33,581 bases of DNA from a virus: the IMG/VR virus record IMGVR_UViG_3300021379_000092, positions 1 through 33,581 of that record; one strand, written 5' to 3'. Below, piece by piece: positions 13,980 through 23,685 of the stretch (position 1 is its first letter; the number at the start of each line of letters is the position of its first letter). The notes beneath the pieces were generated by a model. The model did not search any database. It saw only the letters and a program-made list of their open reading frames with translations, and was not told the origin of the DNA. The position numbers and the translations under genes were made by a program.

Positions 13980-14405
13980 TTAGCTTAGTGTTAAGTTTTG
14001 GTTTCTGCCTACTTCTAACCATTTAGTACCATTGTATCTAAAGGTAAATAGATCACCCTTAGATGCAGTAGTAGTTAGAGTAGGTGCTGTATCGTCTTTA
14101 AATTCATAGACTGCATTAAAGGTTAATGTTCTTGAACCAGTGCCATCTTGAATCACAAGTAAAGATATGTATTGACCACTGCCAACAGCATTACTTGGAG
14201 CTGATAATGTTCTATTACCACCTAATGTAAGTTTTGCTATTGGTGAAGTTGCCACATCCCATGAAACAGTAGCACCATCTGTTAAGGTGGCTTCACTGCC
14301 TACTTTTACTTGGCATCCAGTTAAATCAAGAACATCACCACTTGCTATTTCTTCAATAGCAGGTGTACCAGATGAATCTACAATTAAAGGAAATCTTGCT
14401 GCCAT
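13980..14405 (-). CDS. Small fibre / head-fibre-like protein
   Basis: A 141-aa beta-rich protein. It starts MAARFPLIVDSSGTPAIEEI and has strands typical of short fibre modules (GNRTLSAPSNAVGSGQYISL, then a TLTFNAVYEFKDDTAP-like turn), ending in a FRYNGTKWLEVGR motif that also closes many phage fibre domains. It lies 1 bp from each neighbour in the fibre block. Likely a fibre subunit or connector; exact place unknown. Confidence 0.65.
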   Translation of the reverse strand: MAARFPLIVDSSGTPAIEEIASGDVLDLTGCQVKVGSEATLTDGATVSWDVATSPIAKLTLGGNRTLSAPSNAVGSGQYISLLVIQDGTGSRTLTFNAVYEFKDDTAPTLTTTASKGDLFTFRYNGTKWLEVGRNQNLTLS

Positions 14406-14406
14406 T

Positions 14407-17400
14407 TTATACTCCTACGTTTACGTTTCCTGCTCTGCCCTCTACAACTAGAGTTCCAGAAGTTATATTAATATCTACATTAGCACTTCTGCCAATGACT
14501 GTTAAGGTTTGATCTACTGCAACTGTGGAAAATGATAAATTACCAGAACCATCAGTCACTAGAGCTTGCCCATTCGTACCATCACTAACATTTAATTCAG
14601 TAATCCCTACAGTGTTTGCATCTATGTCTGCTGATAAGGCAACATTGCCTGTACCATCAAAAGAAACATTAGAAGCTGTAATATCTCCAGATATACTGAA
14701 GTTCCTTGCAGTTTCTAATGCTGTTGCTGTAGCTGCATTACCTGTGGTGTCTTGATTTAAAGTACCAACAACAAGGTCAATTGTTCCATCTGCATCTTGA
14801 TAAGTAGCAGTAATACCTGTTTCTGTATTACCAGTAAACATTGCACCTACTGTATCTTGCACTTCTTCGCTTAAATCAATATTAGCTGTCCCATCAAAAG
14901 AAACACCATGTATTGTTCTAGCTGTTTGTAATGCTGTAGCAGTTGCAGCGTTGCCTGTAGTGTCTTGGTTAAGTGTGCCAACTTCAAAATCTAAAGTTCC
15001 ATCTGCATCTTGATAGGTGACAGTGATACCTGTTTCAGTATTGCCTGTGACCATGCCACCCACAATATCTTCAACACGTTCCTGTGTGTGATAGAGATTG
15101 CTTGAACCCTCTGCAATATCGTCTGAGTCCAGTACAACAGCACCTGTTTGTGTATTAACAGAACTAACTGGAACTGCAGATGCTGTAAAAGATATTACGC
15201 CTGTGCTTGAGTTGTATGATAAATCACCAGATGCACTTATTGCTGCTCTGCTTCTAGCATCTGTGTAATAGAGATTAGTTCCCTCTGATAAATCAGAGGT
15301 GCTAAAACCAGACAATGAAACAGTTGCATCAATAGCTCCATCAACAGCATCATCATAAGAAAAACTTATGCCTGTATGTGACCCATTGGTCACTAATTGA
15401 CCACCCACCACATCTTGTACACGTTCAGTTGTATGATAGAGATTGCTTGAACCCTCACTGACTGAATCGCTGTCAAAAGATATATTTGCTGAACCATCAA
15501 AAGAAGTACCATTGATTGTTCTAGCAGTTTCTAATGCTGTTGCTGTAGCTGCATTACCAGTGACATCTCCTGTTAAAGCTCCTTCAAAGGTAGCTGCTAC
15601 AAAAGTTTCAGAACCTACAGTCCATTTATCGTCTGTTTCATTCCAGACTAAAGTTTTGTTTGTTTGTGTACCACGTTCAATTTCAATACCACCATTTTCT
15701 GTTGGTGATGAACCAGTGAAATTAGAATTTAAAACAATCTGGTTATCTGCAAGATTAATAGTTTCTGTATTTACTGTTGTAGTTGTTCCAGATACTGTTA
15801 AGTCACCAGAAACTGTTACATCATTAAATGTGACATCATCACTAGTGCCTACTGCTTGCCCAATAGATATAGCACCTGTTGAGTTATTATAAGTAACACC
15901 TGTGCTACCAGATATTAAACCTCTGACTTCTGCATCAGTACGTTCAGTGAAGCTAAAGACACCTGTTGTAGAGTTGTAAGATAAATCTCCAGATGCTGAC
16001 ACTAATCCTCTTACCTCTGCATCTGTCCTTTCAGTGAAGGACATAACACCTGTGGTTGAATTGTAAGATAAATCTCCGCCTGCTGATATTGCTGCTCTAC
16101 TTCTGGCATCAGTGTAATAGAGGTTTGTGCCTTCAGCTAAATCTGACGTGCTGTTATTAGATAAATCATCTTCTGTTGCTGCAATCGTTAATGTATTAGC
16201 TGAATCATCATAAGTCAGTGTGATATTGCTACCTGCAGTCAACAATGAATTTACTCTGTCATCAACACGTTCATTTGTAAAATATAAAGATGATGTTCCT
16301 TCTGTTAGATCGTCTGTGTCTTTTGTAGCTAATCTTGTATCAAATCTTGCATCTGTGTAATAAAGGTTAGTGCTTTCTGGTACTAATGCAGTATTTAAAG
16401 TTGCAGTAGATGCTTGATTAGAAGCATTACCAATAAATATTTTGCCATCATTAAGGTTAGGTGTGGCATTAGACCTGCCTGCACCACCAACTTTGATAAT
16501 ACCTGCAGATGCATGACTTCTAACAACCTTACCTATATTCTGTATTTGTGATGACTCACCAGATGGAGCTGTTGTTGTAAGTGTTCCTGCTGTAGTTGAT
16601 ACATATAGAATCTGACCCACACTGAATCCAGATGTATCAAGTCCAGTTAAATTACCAAAAGTGACAACTTGTAGTGCTGCATTATCATTAGCATCTGCAG
16701 CAGCTAAACCAAAAGCAGGCATTTTAGCAGCATCATCTGCATCTGCTTTTGCAACTGTTGGGGTATTACCAGTGACACCAGTAATACAAACTACATCACC
16801 TTTGCTCAATGCACCATCTGCTTTTGCATCAAATCTGACAGCACCTTCTATATCACCAATAAATTCTCCAGAAGCAGTCACATTGTTAAATGTTACGTTG
16901 TCTGTTGTAGCAACTGCCTGTCCTATTGCAACAGCAGGTGTAGAACCTTCACCAGTTCCACCTGTAATAGTGACACCAGTACCACCAGATATGCTTTCCA
17001 CATAATCGCCTGTCGTATCAGTGCCTAAAACTGTTGAGTCAGAAGATATGGTTGTTGTAATGGTTACGTTACCACTTCCATCAAAAGAAGTAGAACCAGT
17101 AACATCTCCAGATAATTGTATTGTTCTTGCTGTTGCTAAAGTTGTAGCTGTGTCTGCATTTCCTGTTAGATCACCAGTAACATCACCTGTGACATTACCA
17201 GTCACGTTTCCTGTGACGTTGCCTGTAATATCACCTGTAAAAGTATTAGATGCAGTAATGCTGACACCAATAGTAATCCATGCATTGTTAGCTGCATTTC
17301 TGATCTTTAGTAAATTATTGCCTGTATCTACCCAGAGTTGATGTGCAAAAGTAGTTGATGGCTCTGAAGAACCACTGCTAGTAGTAGCAATAGCAGCTAA

Positions 17401-17469
17401 AGCATTATTTAGGTCTGCTCTAAATTCACTACCAATCTGGTTGGCTATATTAAAATCGTGCTGTGACAT
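14407..17469 (-). CDS. Long repetitive tail fibre
   Basis: A 1020-aa protein. The N terminus (MSQHDFNIANQIGSEFRADL, LNNALAAIA, then HQLWVDTGNNLLKIRN) is the attachment domain common to marine phage fibres. The rest is built from repeated modules: a VTGN/VTGD run (about 82-102), a SxLYxTxER or NLYYTDAR unit repeated at least eight times, two RTDAEVRGL copies, and three QDTTGNAATATAL copies with TAR. A trimeric fibre is likely. There is no chaperone-like C-terminal peptidase. GAGG lies 6 nt before the ATG, and 56 bp separate it from the tip gene. Unequal recombination among repeats could change fibre length. Confidence 0.82.
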   Translation of the reverse strand: MSQHDFNIANQIGSEFRADLNNALAAIATTSSGSSEPSTTFAHQLWVDTGNNLLKIRNAANNAWITIGVSITASNTFTGDITGNVTGNVTGNVTGDVTGDLTGNADTATTLATARTIQLSGDVTGSTSFDGSGNVTITTTISSDSTVLGTDTTGDYVESISGGTGVTITGGTGEGSTPAVAIGQAVATTDNVTFNNVTASGEFIGDIEGAVRFDAKADGALSKGDVVCITGVTGNTPTVAKADADDAAKMPAFGLAAADANDNAALQVVTFGNLTGLDTSGFSVGQILYVSTTAGTLTTTAPSGESSQIQNIGKVVRSHASAGIIKVGGAGRSNATPNLNDGKIFIGNASNQASTATLNTALVPESTNLYYTDARFDTRLATKDTDDLTEGTSSLYFTNERVDDRVNSLLTAGSNITLTYDDSANTLTIAATEDDLSNNSTSDLAEGTNLYYTDARSRAAISAGGDLSYNSTTGVMSFTERTDAEVRGLVSASGDLSYNSTTGVFSFTERTDAEVRGLISGSTGVTYNNSTGAISIGQAVGTSDDVTFNDVTVSGDLTVSGTTTTVNTETINLADNQIVLNSNFTGSSPTENGGIEIERGTQTNKTLVWNETDDKWTVGSETFVAATFEGALTGDVTGNAATATALETARTINGTSFDGSANISFDSDSVSEGSSNLYHTTERVQDVVGGQLVTNGSHTGISFSYDDAVDGAIDATVSLSGFSTSDLSEGTNLYYTDARSRAAISASGDLSYNSSTGVISFTASAVPVSSVNTQTGAVVLDSDDIAEGSSNLYHTQERVEDIVGGMVTGNTETGITVTYQDADGTLDFEVGTLNQDTTGNAATATALQTARTIHGVSFDGTANIDLSEEVQDTVGAMFTGNTETGITATYQDADGTIDLVVGTLNQDTTGNAATATALETARNFSISGDITASNVSFDGTGNVALSADIDANTVGITELNVSDGTNGQALVTDGSGNLSFSTVAVDQTLTVIGRSANVDINITSGTLVVEGRAGNVNVGV

Positions 17470-17525
17470 TTAAACCTCTATCCTATTCTAATGTAATTTA
17501 AAAGTGTTCTCCATTACATAATTAA

Positions 17526-20477
17526 TTAATTTGTGTTATCTACTAAAACTGTTAAACCAATGCTTGTATAGTTCTGATCACCAACCATAATGATTCTAAA
17601 TTTAGCTGTTTCGTTTGAGCCACTAAATGTAAGTGTATCGTTATAAATAAAAGTATAAGGTCTATATACTCCTGCACTTAAAGTATGTGTAATACCATCA
17701 GTACAATCACTATAAGTTGAGCCACCATCTACAGAAAATTGCACTCTAAAGTTTTGTATATCTCCTAAAACACCTGTAGCAAAAGCAACAAAAGAACCAT
17801 CAGTCCTACATTGATCAATGCTCACATTAGCACAAGTATGTGTACCTGATTGACCAGTATTTCCTGTACTAGAATATGTACTTTTAAATCTTGTAAGAGG
17901 AACTTTATTGCTATTATGATTAATTATTTTAGAAGTAACATTATCAAACTGTTTTACATTTAATGTATCAGTATCAATTCTTGCTGAATTAACTGTGCCA
18001 GTTGTAATCTTGCCACCATCTATTGTTGTCACATTATTAGTAATAGCGTTTTGCACATCATTAGCATCAAAATCTGTAAAACCAGAATTATTTGTAAGTG
18101 TAGAAATGTTGTCACCCTGTACAACAATATTACCTGCTGAAATAATTGTTGATGCTGCAACAGCACCTGTTGCACCTGCTACTGATTGTACTGGAGCAGC
18201 ACTAGCAGCTCCAGAAGAATCAACATAGCCTGCATTATTGCTTAATGTGGTCACATTATCACCAGAAACTATAATGCTGCCTGCTGATATAACACCTGCA
18301 ACATCTACATCTGCTGCCTTTGTAGGTGTGTTTGTAATACTAAAAGTAAGCGTTGTACCAGTAGATTCAGAACCTTGCCCATTGACTGTTGAAACTGTAG
18401 CCACATAGTTGTTTGCAATTGGTAAAAAATTTAAGTCAACAAAATTGTCACTAACAACTCTGTTTAAAACTTTATTACCAGAAGAATCAACTATAGATAC
18501 TCTAAATTCATATTGTGGAAAATCTGTTATAGCGTTCCATGATATAAATGGTCTGCCTGTATTAGAAGAATCTGTATCAGTAAATGAAAGCCCAGAAGGT
18601 GCTTTAACTTCTCTGCCTGTTGGCACTCTAGCAATACTTTCAATGCTTTCTTGTGGTGGTGCTTCCCAAGTATAAATATCAAGATATTCAATAGCTTGTA
18701 TATCAATTAATCCATTAGGCATTAAATTCATGCCTTCAATTCTAAATAATTTACCTGTAAATCCTAAAGGTGTATAAGATACTGTAATTACATCTCCAAC
18801 TTTTACCTTATACAGCTCTGGCGTTGCAGTAAATGTTATTGTCATTTGATTTCTTGTTCTGCCTAATATGGCTTTGCCCATATTGTAAGCAACATATTTA
18901 TTAACTATATGTGGGAAATCTACTACCAATTCTAATTCTTCACCACCATCATCTGACTTAAAATCTGAAAAATCATCATCACTATTAGGGTCATGAAATA
19001 CAGTCACTGTGTCCATCTCATAGCGTTTTAATGCATTAAAAAATTGAACCACTACTTTGTTTGCTTTTGCTGACTTATCTTCATAATTAACAGTAATGCC
19101 TGTGCTTGCAATAATGTGATCATCTGTGACTGTAAATGCAGATGAAGCAGTGTCCTCTAATGTTATTTCATATTTGCCATCTATATAATTAAGAATACCC
19201 CTCATGTTAGCTAGAAGCTCTTGAGTATTTTCTAAAACGTTTTTGTTTGTATCTATAAGACCATTGCAATGAAATCTTTTTACTTTTACTAAAGCAGTAC
19301 CATTTTCATTAGTGTAATTAGCAGACAACTGACCATCTACAACTAATTGATAAATTGGATTTGTTTCTTCAAATTCATGAAATCTAAGAGCATCTACAAT
19401 AGTGACACCATCTAACTCTGTATTTGAACCAGAATCTTCAAGAGTTAATAAGCCACCAATTTTTGCTCTACCCCATGTAGTAGCATCTACATTTAAAAAT
19501 CTGTCATTAATGCTACCAGTAAAAGTAGCAGCAGATGCAGTACCATCATAATCTGGTGTTTCTTTTATAGTGTCAGATGTATTAGCTGCTGTTTGGAATG
19601 ACTGCAGGTTAATTGCAGAGCTTGCTAAACCTTTACCATATTCATCATTTCTTAAATAATCTAACAAACATAAAGCAGCATTATCTGACCATTCATAAGT
19701 AGATGGTGTGTCATATCTATGACTACCAGAACCACCTGTAATTGAGCCATCTTTTCTAGGGTCATATATTTTCCTACCCTTAACCACTACTGTTAATTGT
19801 GGCATGCTTCTAAACATACCCTCTGTATCGTATTCAAAAGATGCTGCTATATAAGCAATTCCTCTTAACCTATGATTGCTTGACCAGACTTCTGGTGTTG
19901 AAGCAATAAGCATAGGGTCTGCTGCTTGATCATCTGCTCCATGATGTGCATTAAAAACCATGCGATAACGTCTAGCAGGATTTGTACCTGACTCACCTTC
20001 ATTATCTTCTTGTACAACACCTATTTGTGATGCAGTACACAAAGAACCTGCTCCAGAACTAATTTTATCTGAACCTGCATAATAGCCTTGATGAAAAACT
20101 TTTCTATCTTTTATAGATACACCATTTATTTCAATGGTGTCTAATTCTATTTGATCTACCTCACCTACTGCTAACATATATACAGCTACAAGGTTTTGAC
20201 TTCTGCCATCATGTGTATGCATTAAAGCTAATGTGCTGCCAACTCTCCTTCTGCCATATATGACTGGTATCTTCCCACCTTGAGCAGTTTTTTGACCTAA
20301 TATGCCCTGCCCTTTAGCCATTAAATCTTGTGCTTCTCTAAAACCCTTTATTCCTGCTCCAACAGTAATTGCTGTGACTGCCCAACTTATAGCCTTTGCA
20401 ATTTTGCTAGTAGCAAACCAAGTACCTATTTTTGCAAAAATAGATTTTGCAGCAGGAATTGCGGGACCCATAGCCAT
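17526..20477 (-). CDS. Tail tip host-specificity protein (gpJ-like)
   Basis: A 983-aa protein. The N-terminal 45 residues are hydrophobic and resemble the tail assembly (gpI-like) part of marine tip proteins; KIPVIYGRRRVG (about 69-80) and later segments match the lambda J family. Residues about 240-300 include a KGRKIYDPR motif and VLCLLDYLRNDEYGKG-like block typical of J proteins. A fibronectin-III-like unit lies around 625-720 and a beta-rich C terminus follows. It forms the tail tip and contacts the host surface. It begins at TAATG on the previous gene's stop. Confidence 0.82.
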   Translation of the reverse strand: MAMGPAIPAAKSIFAKIGTWFATSKIAKAISWAVTAITVGAGIKGFREAQDLMAKGQGILGQKTAQGGKIPVIYGRRRVGSTLALMHTHDGRSQNLVAVYMLAVGEVDQIELDTIEINGVSIKDRKVFHQGYYAGSDKISSGAGSLCTASQIGVVQEDNEGESGTNPARRYRMVFNAHHGADDQAADPMLIASTPEVWSSNHRLRGIAYIAASFEYDTEGMFRSMPQLTVVVKGRKIYDPRKDGSITGGSGSHRYDTPSTYEWSDNAALCLLDYLRNDEYGKGLASSAINLQSFQTAANTSDTIKETPDYDGTASAATFTGSINDRFLNVDATTWGRAKIGGLLTLEDSGSNTELDGVTIVDALRFHEFEETNPIYQLVVDGQLSANYTNENGTALVKVKRFHCNGLIDTNKNVLENTQELLANMRGILNYIDGKYEITLEDTASSAFTVTDDHIIASTGITVNYEDKSAKANKVVVQFFNALKRYEMDTVTVFHDPNSDDDFSDFKSDDGGEELELVVDFPHIVNKYVAYNMGKAILGRTRNQMTITFTATPELYKVKVGDVITVSYTPLGFTGKLFRIEGMNLMPNGLIDIQAIEYLDIYTWEAPPQESIESIARVPTGREVKAPSGLSFTDTDSSNTGRPFISWNAITDFPQYEFRVSIVDSSGNKVLNRVVSDNFVDLNFLPIANNYVATVSTVNGQGSESTGTTLTFSITNTPTKAADVDVAGVISAGSIIVSGDNVTTLSNNAGYVDSSGAASAAPVQSVAGATGAVAASTIISAGNIVVQGDNISTLTNNSGFTDFDANDVQNAITNNVTTIDGGKITTGTVNSARIDTDTLNVKQFDNVTSKIINHNSNKVPLTRFKSTYSSTGNTGQSGTHTCANVSIDQCRTDGSFVAFATGVLGDIQNFRVQFSVDGGSTYSDCTDGITHTLSAGVYRPYTFIYNDTLTFSGSNETAKFRIIMVGDQNYTSIGLTVLVDNTN

Positions 20478-21028
20478 TAGCTATTACCCCATCTTATGTC
20501 ATCTTTAGTTTGGTCTGCATATTCTAAGCCTTTATCACCTGAATACACTTGTTGTTGAGATTCGTCAGTAAAGTGCCTGCCCTTTTTTAGATTCCAATTT
20601 GCCCAATGATTAGCAACATTAATTGTCACTGCAGATGAATCAATGGTTTCTGATATGCTGCAACTGCTTATTAAGCCTGAAAAAAATGTTGTTGCATCAA
20701 CAAGCGTTTCATTGGTATCAAAAAAGGCTATATAAACATTTACTGATTTATCTGTGTAATCACCACCCTCAATAACAGTTCTTATTGTTGAGGTGACATT
20801 AGACATAGTAATTTGCAGGTCTTGCACTGCAGCTTCACCTGTTTCTTGAGATGCAGCTACATTTAAGAAATTACCACCTGCTTCATAAGCATTAGAATCA
20901 TAAGTGACATCTCTATAAAAGTTGGTGACTCTTATAGGTGTAGAAAAATTTAACTCAACTAGAAAAGCAATATTATTAGCATCATTGGCTATTTGTGTTT
21001 GCAAGCCTGAACTAATAGACCTTGCCAT
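20477..21028 (-). CDS. Distal tail protein, DUF2163-like
   Basis: A 183-aa protein starting MARSISSGLQTQIANDANNI, with the FLVELNFSTPIRVTN strand pattern and a FSGLISSCSISE segment typical of DUF2163/BR0599-type tail proteins that precede gpJ in siphoviruses. It ends in DQTKDDIRWGN, also common to the group. It probably connects the tail tube with the tip. TAATG overlaps on both sides couple it to neighbours. Confidence 0.7.
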   Translation of the reverse strand: MARSISSGLQTQIANDANNIAFLVELNFSTPIRVTNFYRDVTYDSNAYEAGGNFLNVAASQETGEAAVQDLQITMSNVTSTIRTVIEGGDYTDKSVNVYIAFFDTNETLVDATTFFSGLISSCSISETIDSSAVTINVANHWANWNLKKGRHFTDESQQQVYSGDKGLEYADQTKDDIRWGNS

Positions 21029-21630
21029 TATTCTATAACTTCTCTTACTTCAAATTGTATGCTGTAAAGACCAGAAGCATCTGTGGTGTACATAATTTCT
21101 TCTGACGTTAGATAAACTGTAAAAGATGGCTTATTGACTGTGACTGCTGAATCGTTAGCTAATGCAGTCACTAAACTTGGTTCTATAGAAACTGTCACCT
21201 CTCCACCAGAGTTAGAATTAATATCATCTTGCACCATATAAACTTTTGAATGTGCAAACTTAATTAAATCACCTGCTTTTAATACGCCTGTTGTAGATGC
21301 TGCAAAACCATCTAAAGCAATCGTGCTATCACTAACTGCATGTGTACCATTAACTAATATATCTGTTTCTGCTTTACCTGCTCCTCTGTTGTCTGTTGGA
21401 TATGTGATTGTAAAGGTTTCAAAACTACCTTTTTGTTTTTGTAAAAATGCAAACACATCCATTGCATCTGCATAAACCATAGGTGGCATAACAACTTCAA
21501 AAGTAAAATATTGCGAACCAATCTGCCTAACAACTCTTTTCCCAGATAAACTGTGATCTACAATTGTAGGTCTTACGTTTCTAAAATTTAATGCCCTAAA
21601 AGCAGGACTGATAGGAAATGCACCACTCAT
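21028..21630 (-). CDS. Minor / distal tail protein
   Basis: A 200-aa beta-rich protein. The N terminus (SPAFRALNFRNVRPTIVDHS, then RVVRQIGSQYF) and the IQFEVREVIE end are typical of distal tail or minor tail subunits between tape measure and tip. The first half matches tube-like domains; an insertion (about 105-150) carries a small beta unit. The start overlaps the tape measure stop as ATGA. Confidence 0.65.
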   Translation of the reverse strand: MSGAFPISPAFRALNFRNVRPTIVDHSLSGKRVVRQIGSQYFTFEVVMPPMVYADAMDVFAFLQKQKGSFETFTITYPTDNRGAGKAETDILVNGTHAVSDSTIALDGFAASTTGVLKAGDLIKFAHSKVYMVQDDINSNSGGEVTVSIEPSLVTALANDSAVTVNKPSFTVYLTSEEIMYTTDASGLYSIQFEVREVIE

Positions 21631-23213
21631 ATTACACCCACCTTACCTCTTGAGTTCATAGCCTGATTAACCATAGCTGTTATCATGCCTTTTCTTGATA
21701 CTAATAGTTCATCAAAACCAGAAGCATCAACAGTATTAATATTAAAGTTTACAGTAGCAGAAGATGCCATGCTCTGACCTTTTGTATGATCTATTACAGT
21801 TTCATTAGGATGTAATACTGCAGGAAAGCCACCCTTGCCATCTACACCACCTGCTCTAATTCCAGAGCCTGTATATCCACCATTATTAAAGGTTGGTAAT
21901 GCAGGAAATATAGCACCTGCAAGTGGTTTTATAATTGCTTGCTGTATTGCTATTCTTAATAATTGTTCAATAACAAAGTTTGCAAAATCTTTAAAAGCTA
22001 GTTTTCCACTTTTGATACCATTGATAATTGTATCTTCAAATTTCTTCATAGAAGAAACTGCTGCTGTGCCAATTGATTTATTAACATCTTCAAGCTGTGC
22101 CATAAAGACTGCCATTGGATTTTGCATGTCTGTTAAACCACCACCCATACCTTTTAATGTGTCAATAAAATCCTGTGTTACAAAATCACTGTTTTCAACT
22201 TTTTCTAACAGTGCATCCATCTGTTTATTAAATTCTTCTACATTCAAAACTTCTTCATAGGGTATAAATTCAATTTCCATACCTCTTATTTTTCCAAGTA
22301 ATACGAAAAAGTTTTCAAAGTGTTTTTGAAATTGACCTACCTTGTTTAGTCCATTGATTAATTCTGCAATAGCTTCTACTGATACTTGTACAGCACCAAT
22401 AATAGCAGTAGCCATTTTTTTACCTAACTGATCAAATCCACCTACTGCTGCTGCCTGTTCTATTACAAATTGTTTTAAACCTTCTGCAATTGCTAAAAAT
22501 GCAGGTGCTAATGCAACAACTAATTGATTGGCTAAACCACCTGCAGATGCTTTTATTTGTGATACTGTGTCATTAAATTTTTCAACAGTTCTAATACCAT
22601 CTGCACCAATAATAAAACCAAGTTGTTTGCCTTGTTCTATAAAATCCTTGATGCCTTCAGCTCCACCCTCAAAAATTTGTTGGAACTGTGTACCAGACCT
22701 ACCAAATAAATTTGCAAGTGCTGTTGCTCTCTCTGCTTCTGAATTAAAATTAGCAATACCATCTGCAGTATCAAACAATATGTCTGTCATATCTCTGATG
22801 TTTCCATTGACATCAAAGATTTCAACACCCATATCTTTAAATATGTCTGCCTGTGTTTTTAAACCTCTGCTTGCATCACCAACTGATCTAGTAAATTTTT
22901 CTAAACCTTTTTGTGCTGCTTCTATAGATGAGCCTGCTTCTATTGCTCCTTGTTGAAATGCTTGTAGTAAGTCTGTGGATATACCTGTTCTGGTAGCTGT
23001 TTTACCAATAGCATCAACATAATCTAAAGATTTTTTTGTTGCAATAGTTAAAGCAGCAGCAACACCTGTAGCTGCAAGACCTACACCTGCAACTCCTTTT
23101 GCTGTTGTTCTTGCTGCACCACCTACTTTTTTAAGACCATTACCAACTCTATCAAAAGCTGCTTTAGTCTTATCTACTGCAGTAAGTGTAAATTTAACTT
23201 TCTTATTTGCCAT
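21627..23213 (-). CDS. Tail tape measure protein
   Basis: A 528-aa helical protein starting MANKKVKFTLTAVDKTKAAF with a basic N terminus, long helices and a glycine/alanine hydrophobic part (about 33-60, also 225-275). The last 150 residues contain ALPTFNNGGYTG and FPAVLHPNETVI, the lambda-family tape-measure C-terminal signature (gpH-like). At about 0.15 nm per residue its length predicts a tail near 80 nm. It starts 11 bp inside the frameshifted end of the GT fusion, as in lambda. Confidence 0.88.
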   Translation of the reverse strand: MANKKVKFTLTAVDKTKAAFDRVGNGLKKVGGAARTTAKGVAGVGLAATGVAAALTIATKKSLDYVDAIGKTATRTGISTDLLQAFQQGAIEAGSSIEAAQKGLEKFTRSVGDASRGLKTQADIFKDMGVEIFDVNGNIRDMTDILFDTADGIANFNSEAERATALANLFGRSGTQFQQIFEGGAEGIKDFIEQGKQLGFIIGADGIRTVEKFNDTVSQIKASAGGLANQLVVALAPAFLAIAEGLKQFVIEQAAAVGGFDQLGKKMATAIIGAVQVSVEAIAELINGLNKVGQFQKHFENFFVLLGKIRGMEIEFIPYEEVLNVEEFNKQMDALLEKVENSDFVTQDFIDTLKGMGGGLTDMQNPMAVFMAQLEDVNKSIGTAAVSSMKKFEDTIINGIKSGKLAFKDFANFVIEQLLRIAIQQAIIKPLAGAIFPALPTFNNGGYTGSGIRAGGVDGKGGFPAVLHPNETVIDHTKGQSMASSATVNFNINTVDASGFDELLVSRKGMITAMVNQAMNSRGKVGVI

Positions 23214-23684
23214 CTTCCTTTTCAGCTTTTATTTCAAAATAAGCTATCCATCCTTGATATTCTTGGACACTAATTTGCTGCAATTCAAGCAAAGTTTTAT
23301 TTAACTTTTCTGCTAGTGCATATTGTGAATATAAATTAGTATCCTTTATTAGTTTTTTTTAACTTCCTCTACTGGCTCTTGACCTGTTATTTCTTGAGCA
23401 ACCCTCATTAAAACTTCCCTATCTACAGAATTTAATAATGCTTGTTTATCTTCAAGACTAAATAACTTATCACCATTAGAATCAAGTGCTTTATAAATTA
23501 ATACATAAGCCATCATTGTCAGATCATCCTCTCTACTCATTTTATAGAGCTTAGAGGTTTCAGCTAACGTTAATGGCTTGCTGTATATCATTAAAGGTTC
23601 ATCATCTGAACCCCATTCTGGAACTTTAATTACTTTTACATCTTGCTCTGCAAAATGCTTTTTAGCGTTTTCAATAGCCTTCAT
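23203..23684 (-). CDS. Tail assembly chaperone GT fusion by -1 frameshift
   Basis: The zero-frame protein (23349-23684) shifts at 23352-23358 and continues 49 residues, starting LIKDTNLYSQYALAEKL and ending in a tail with EYQGWIAYFEIKAEK, before TAA at 23203-23205. The WIAYFE motif is typical of the T part of tail assembly chaperones. The fusion is 160 aa. It overlaps the tape measure start by 11 bp. Long-tailed phages use this ratio-controlled fusion to recruit tail tube subunits to the tape measure, so this is the gpG-T equivalent. The minor product is inferred, not observed. Confidence 0.8.
23349..23684 (-). CDS. Tail assembly chaperone, short form (gpG-like)
   Basis: A 111-aa acidic, helical protein (MKAIENAKKHFAEQD ... 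EITGQEPVEEVKKN). Size, helical content and location between major tail protein and tape measure match the G chaperone of lambda-like tails. The gene ends right after a run of eight A that forms the slippery site. One base separates it from the major tail protein stop. Confidence 0.82.
   Translation of the reverse strand: MKAIENAKKHFAEQDVKVIKVPEWGSDDEPLMIYSKPLTLAETSKLYKMSREDDLTMMAYVLIYKALDSNGDKLFSLEDKQALLNSVDREVLMRVAQEITGQEPVEEVKKN
23352..23358 (-). promoter_or_regulatory. Programmed -1 frameshift slippery heptamer A AAA AAC
   Basis: Read on the minus strand in the zero frame, the codons are GTT AAA AAA AAC TAA, so the heptamer A AAA AAC sits exactly in the X XXY YYZ register right before the stop. 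A one-base slip back leads into a 49-codon open frame. The zero-frame stop is the very next codon. Confidence 0.85.
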
Positions 23685-23685
23685 C

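Noticed and set aside
17155-17240. Short tandem repeat in the fibre gene as a regulatory repeat
   Set aside because: It encodes the in-frame VTGN/VTGD run of the fibre and needs no other explanation.
14525-17341. Several plus-strand frames in the fibre gene (76 to 149 codons)
   Set aside because: They are antisense shadows of the repetitive fibre coding sequence (Val/Ser/Pro-rich), without ribosome-binding sites, and no other gene lies on this strand.
17470-17525. Possible promoter before the fibre gene
   Set aside because: The 56-bp gap has a TAGAAT-like element but no matching -35; too weak to list as a feature.
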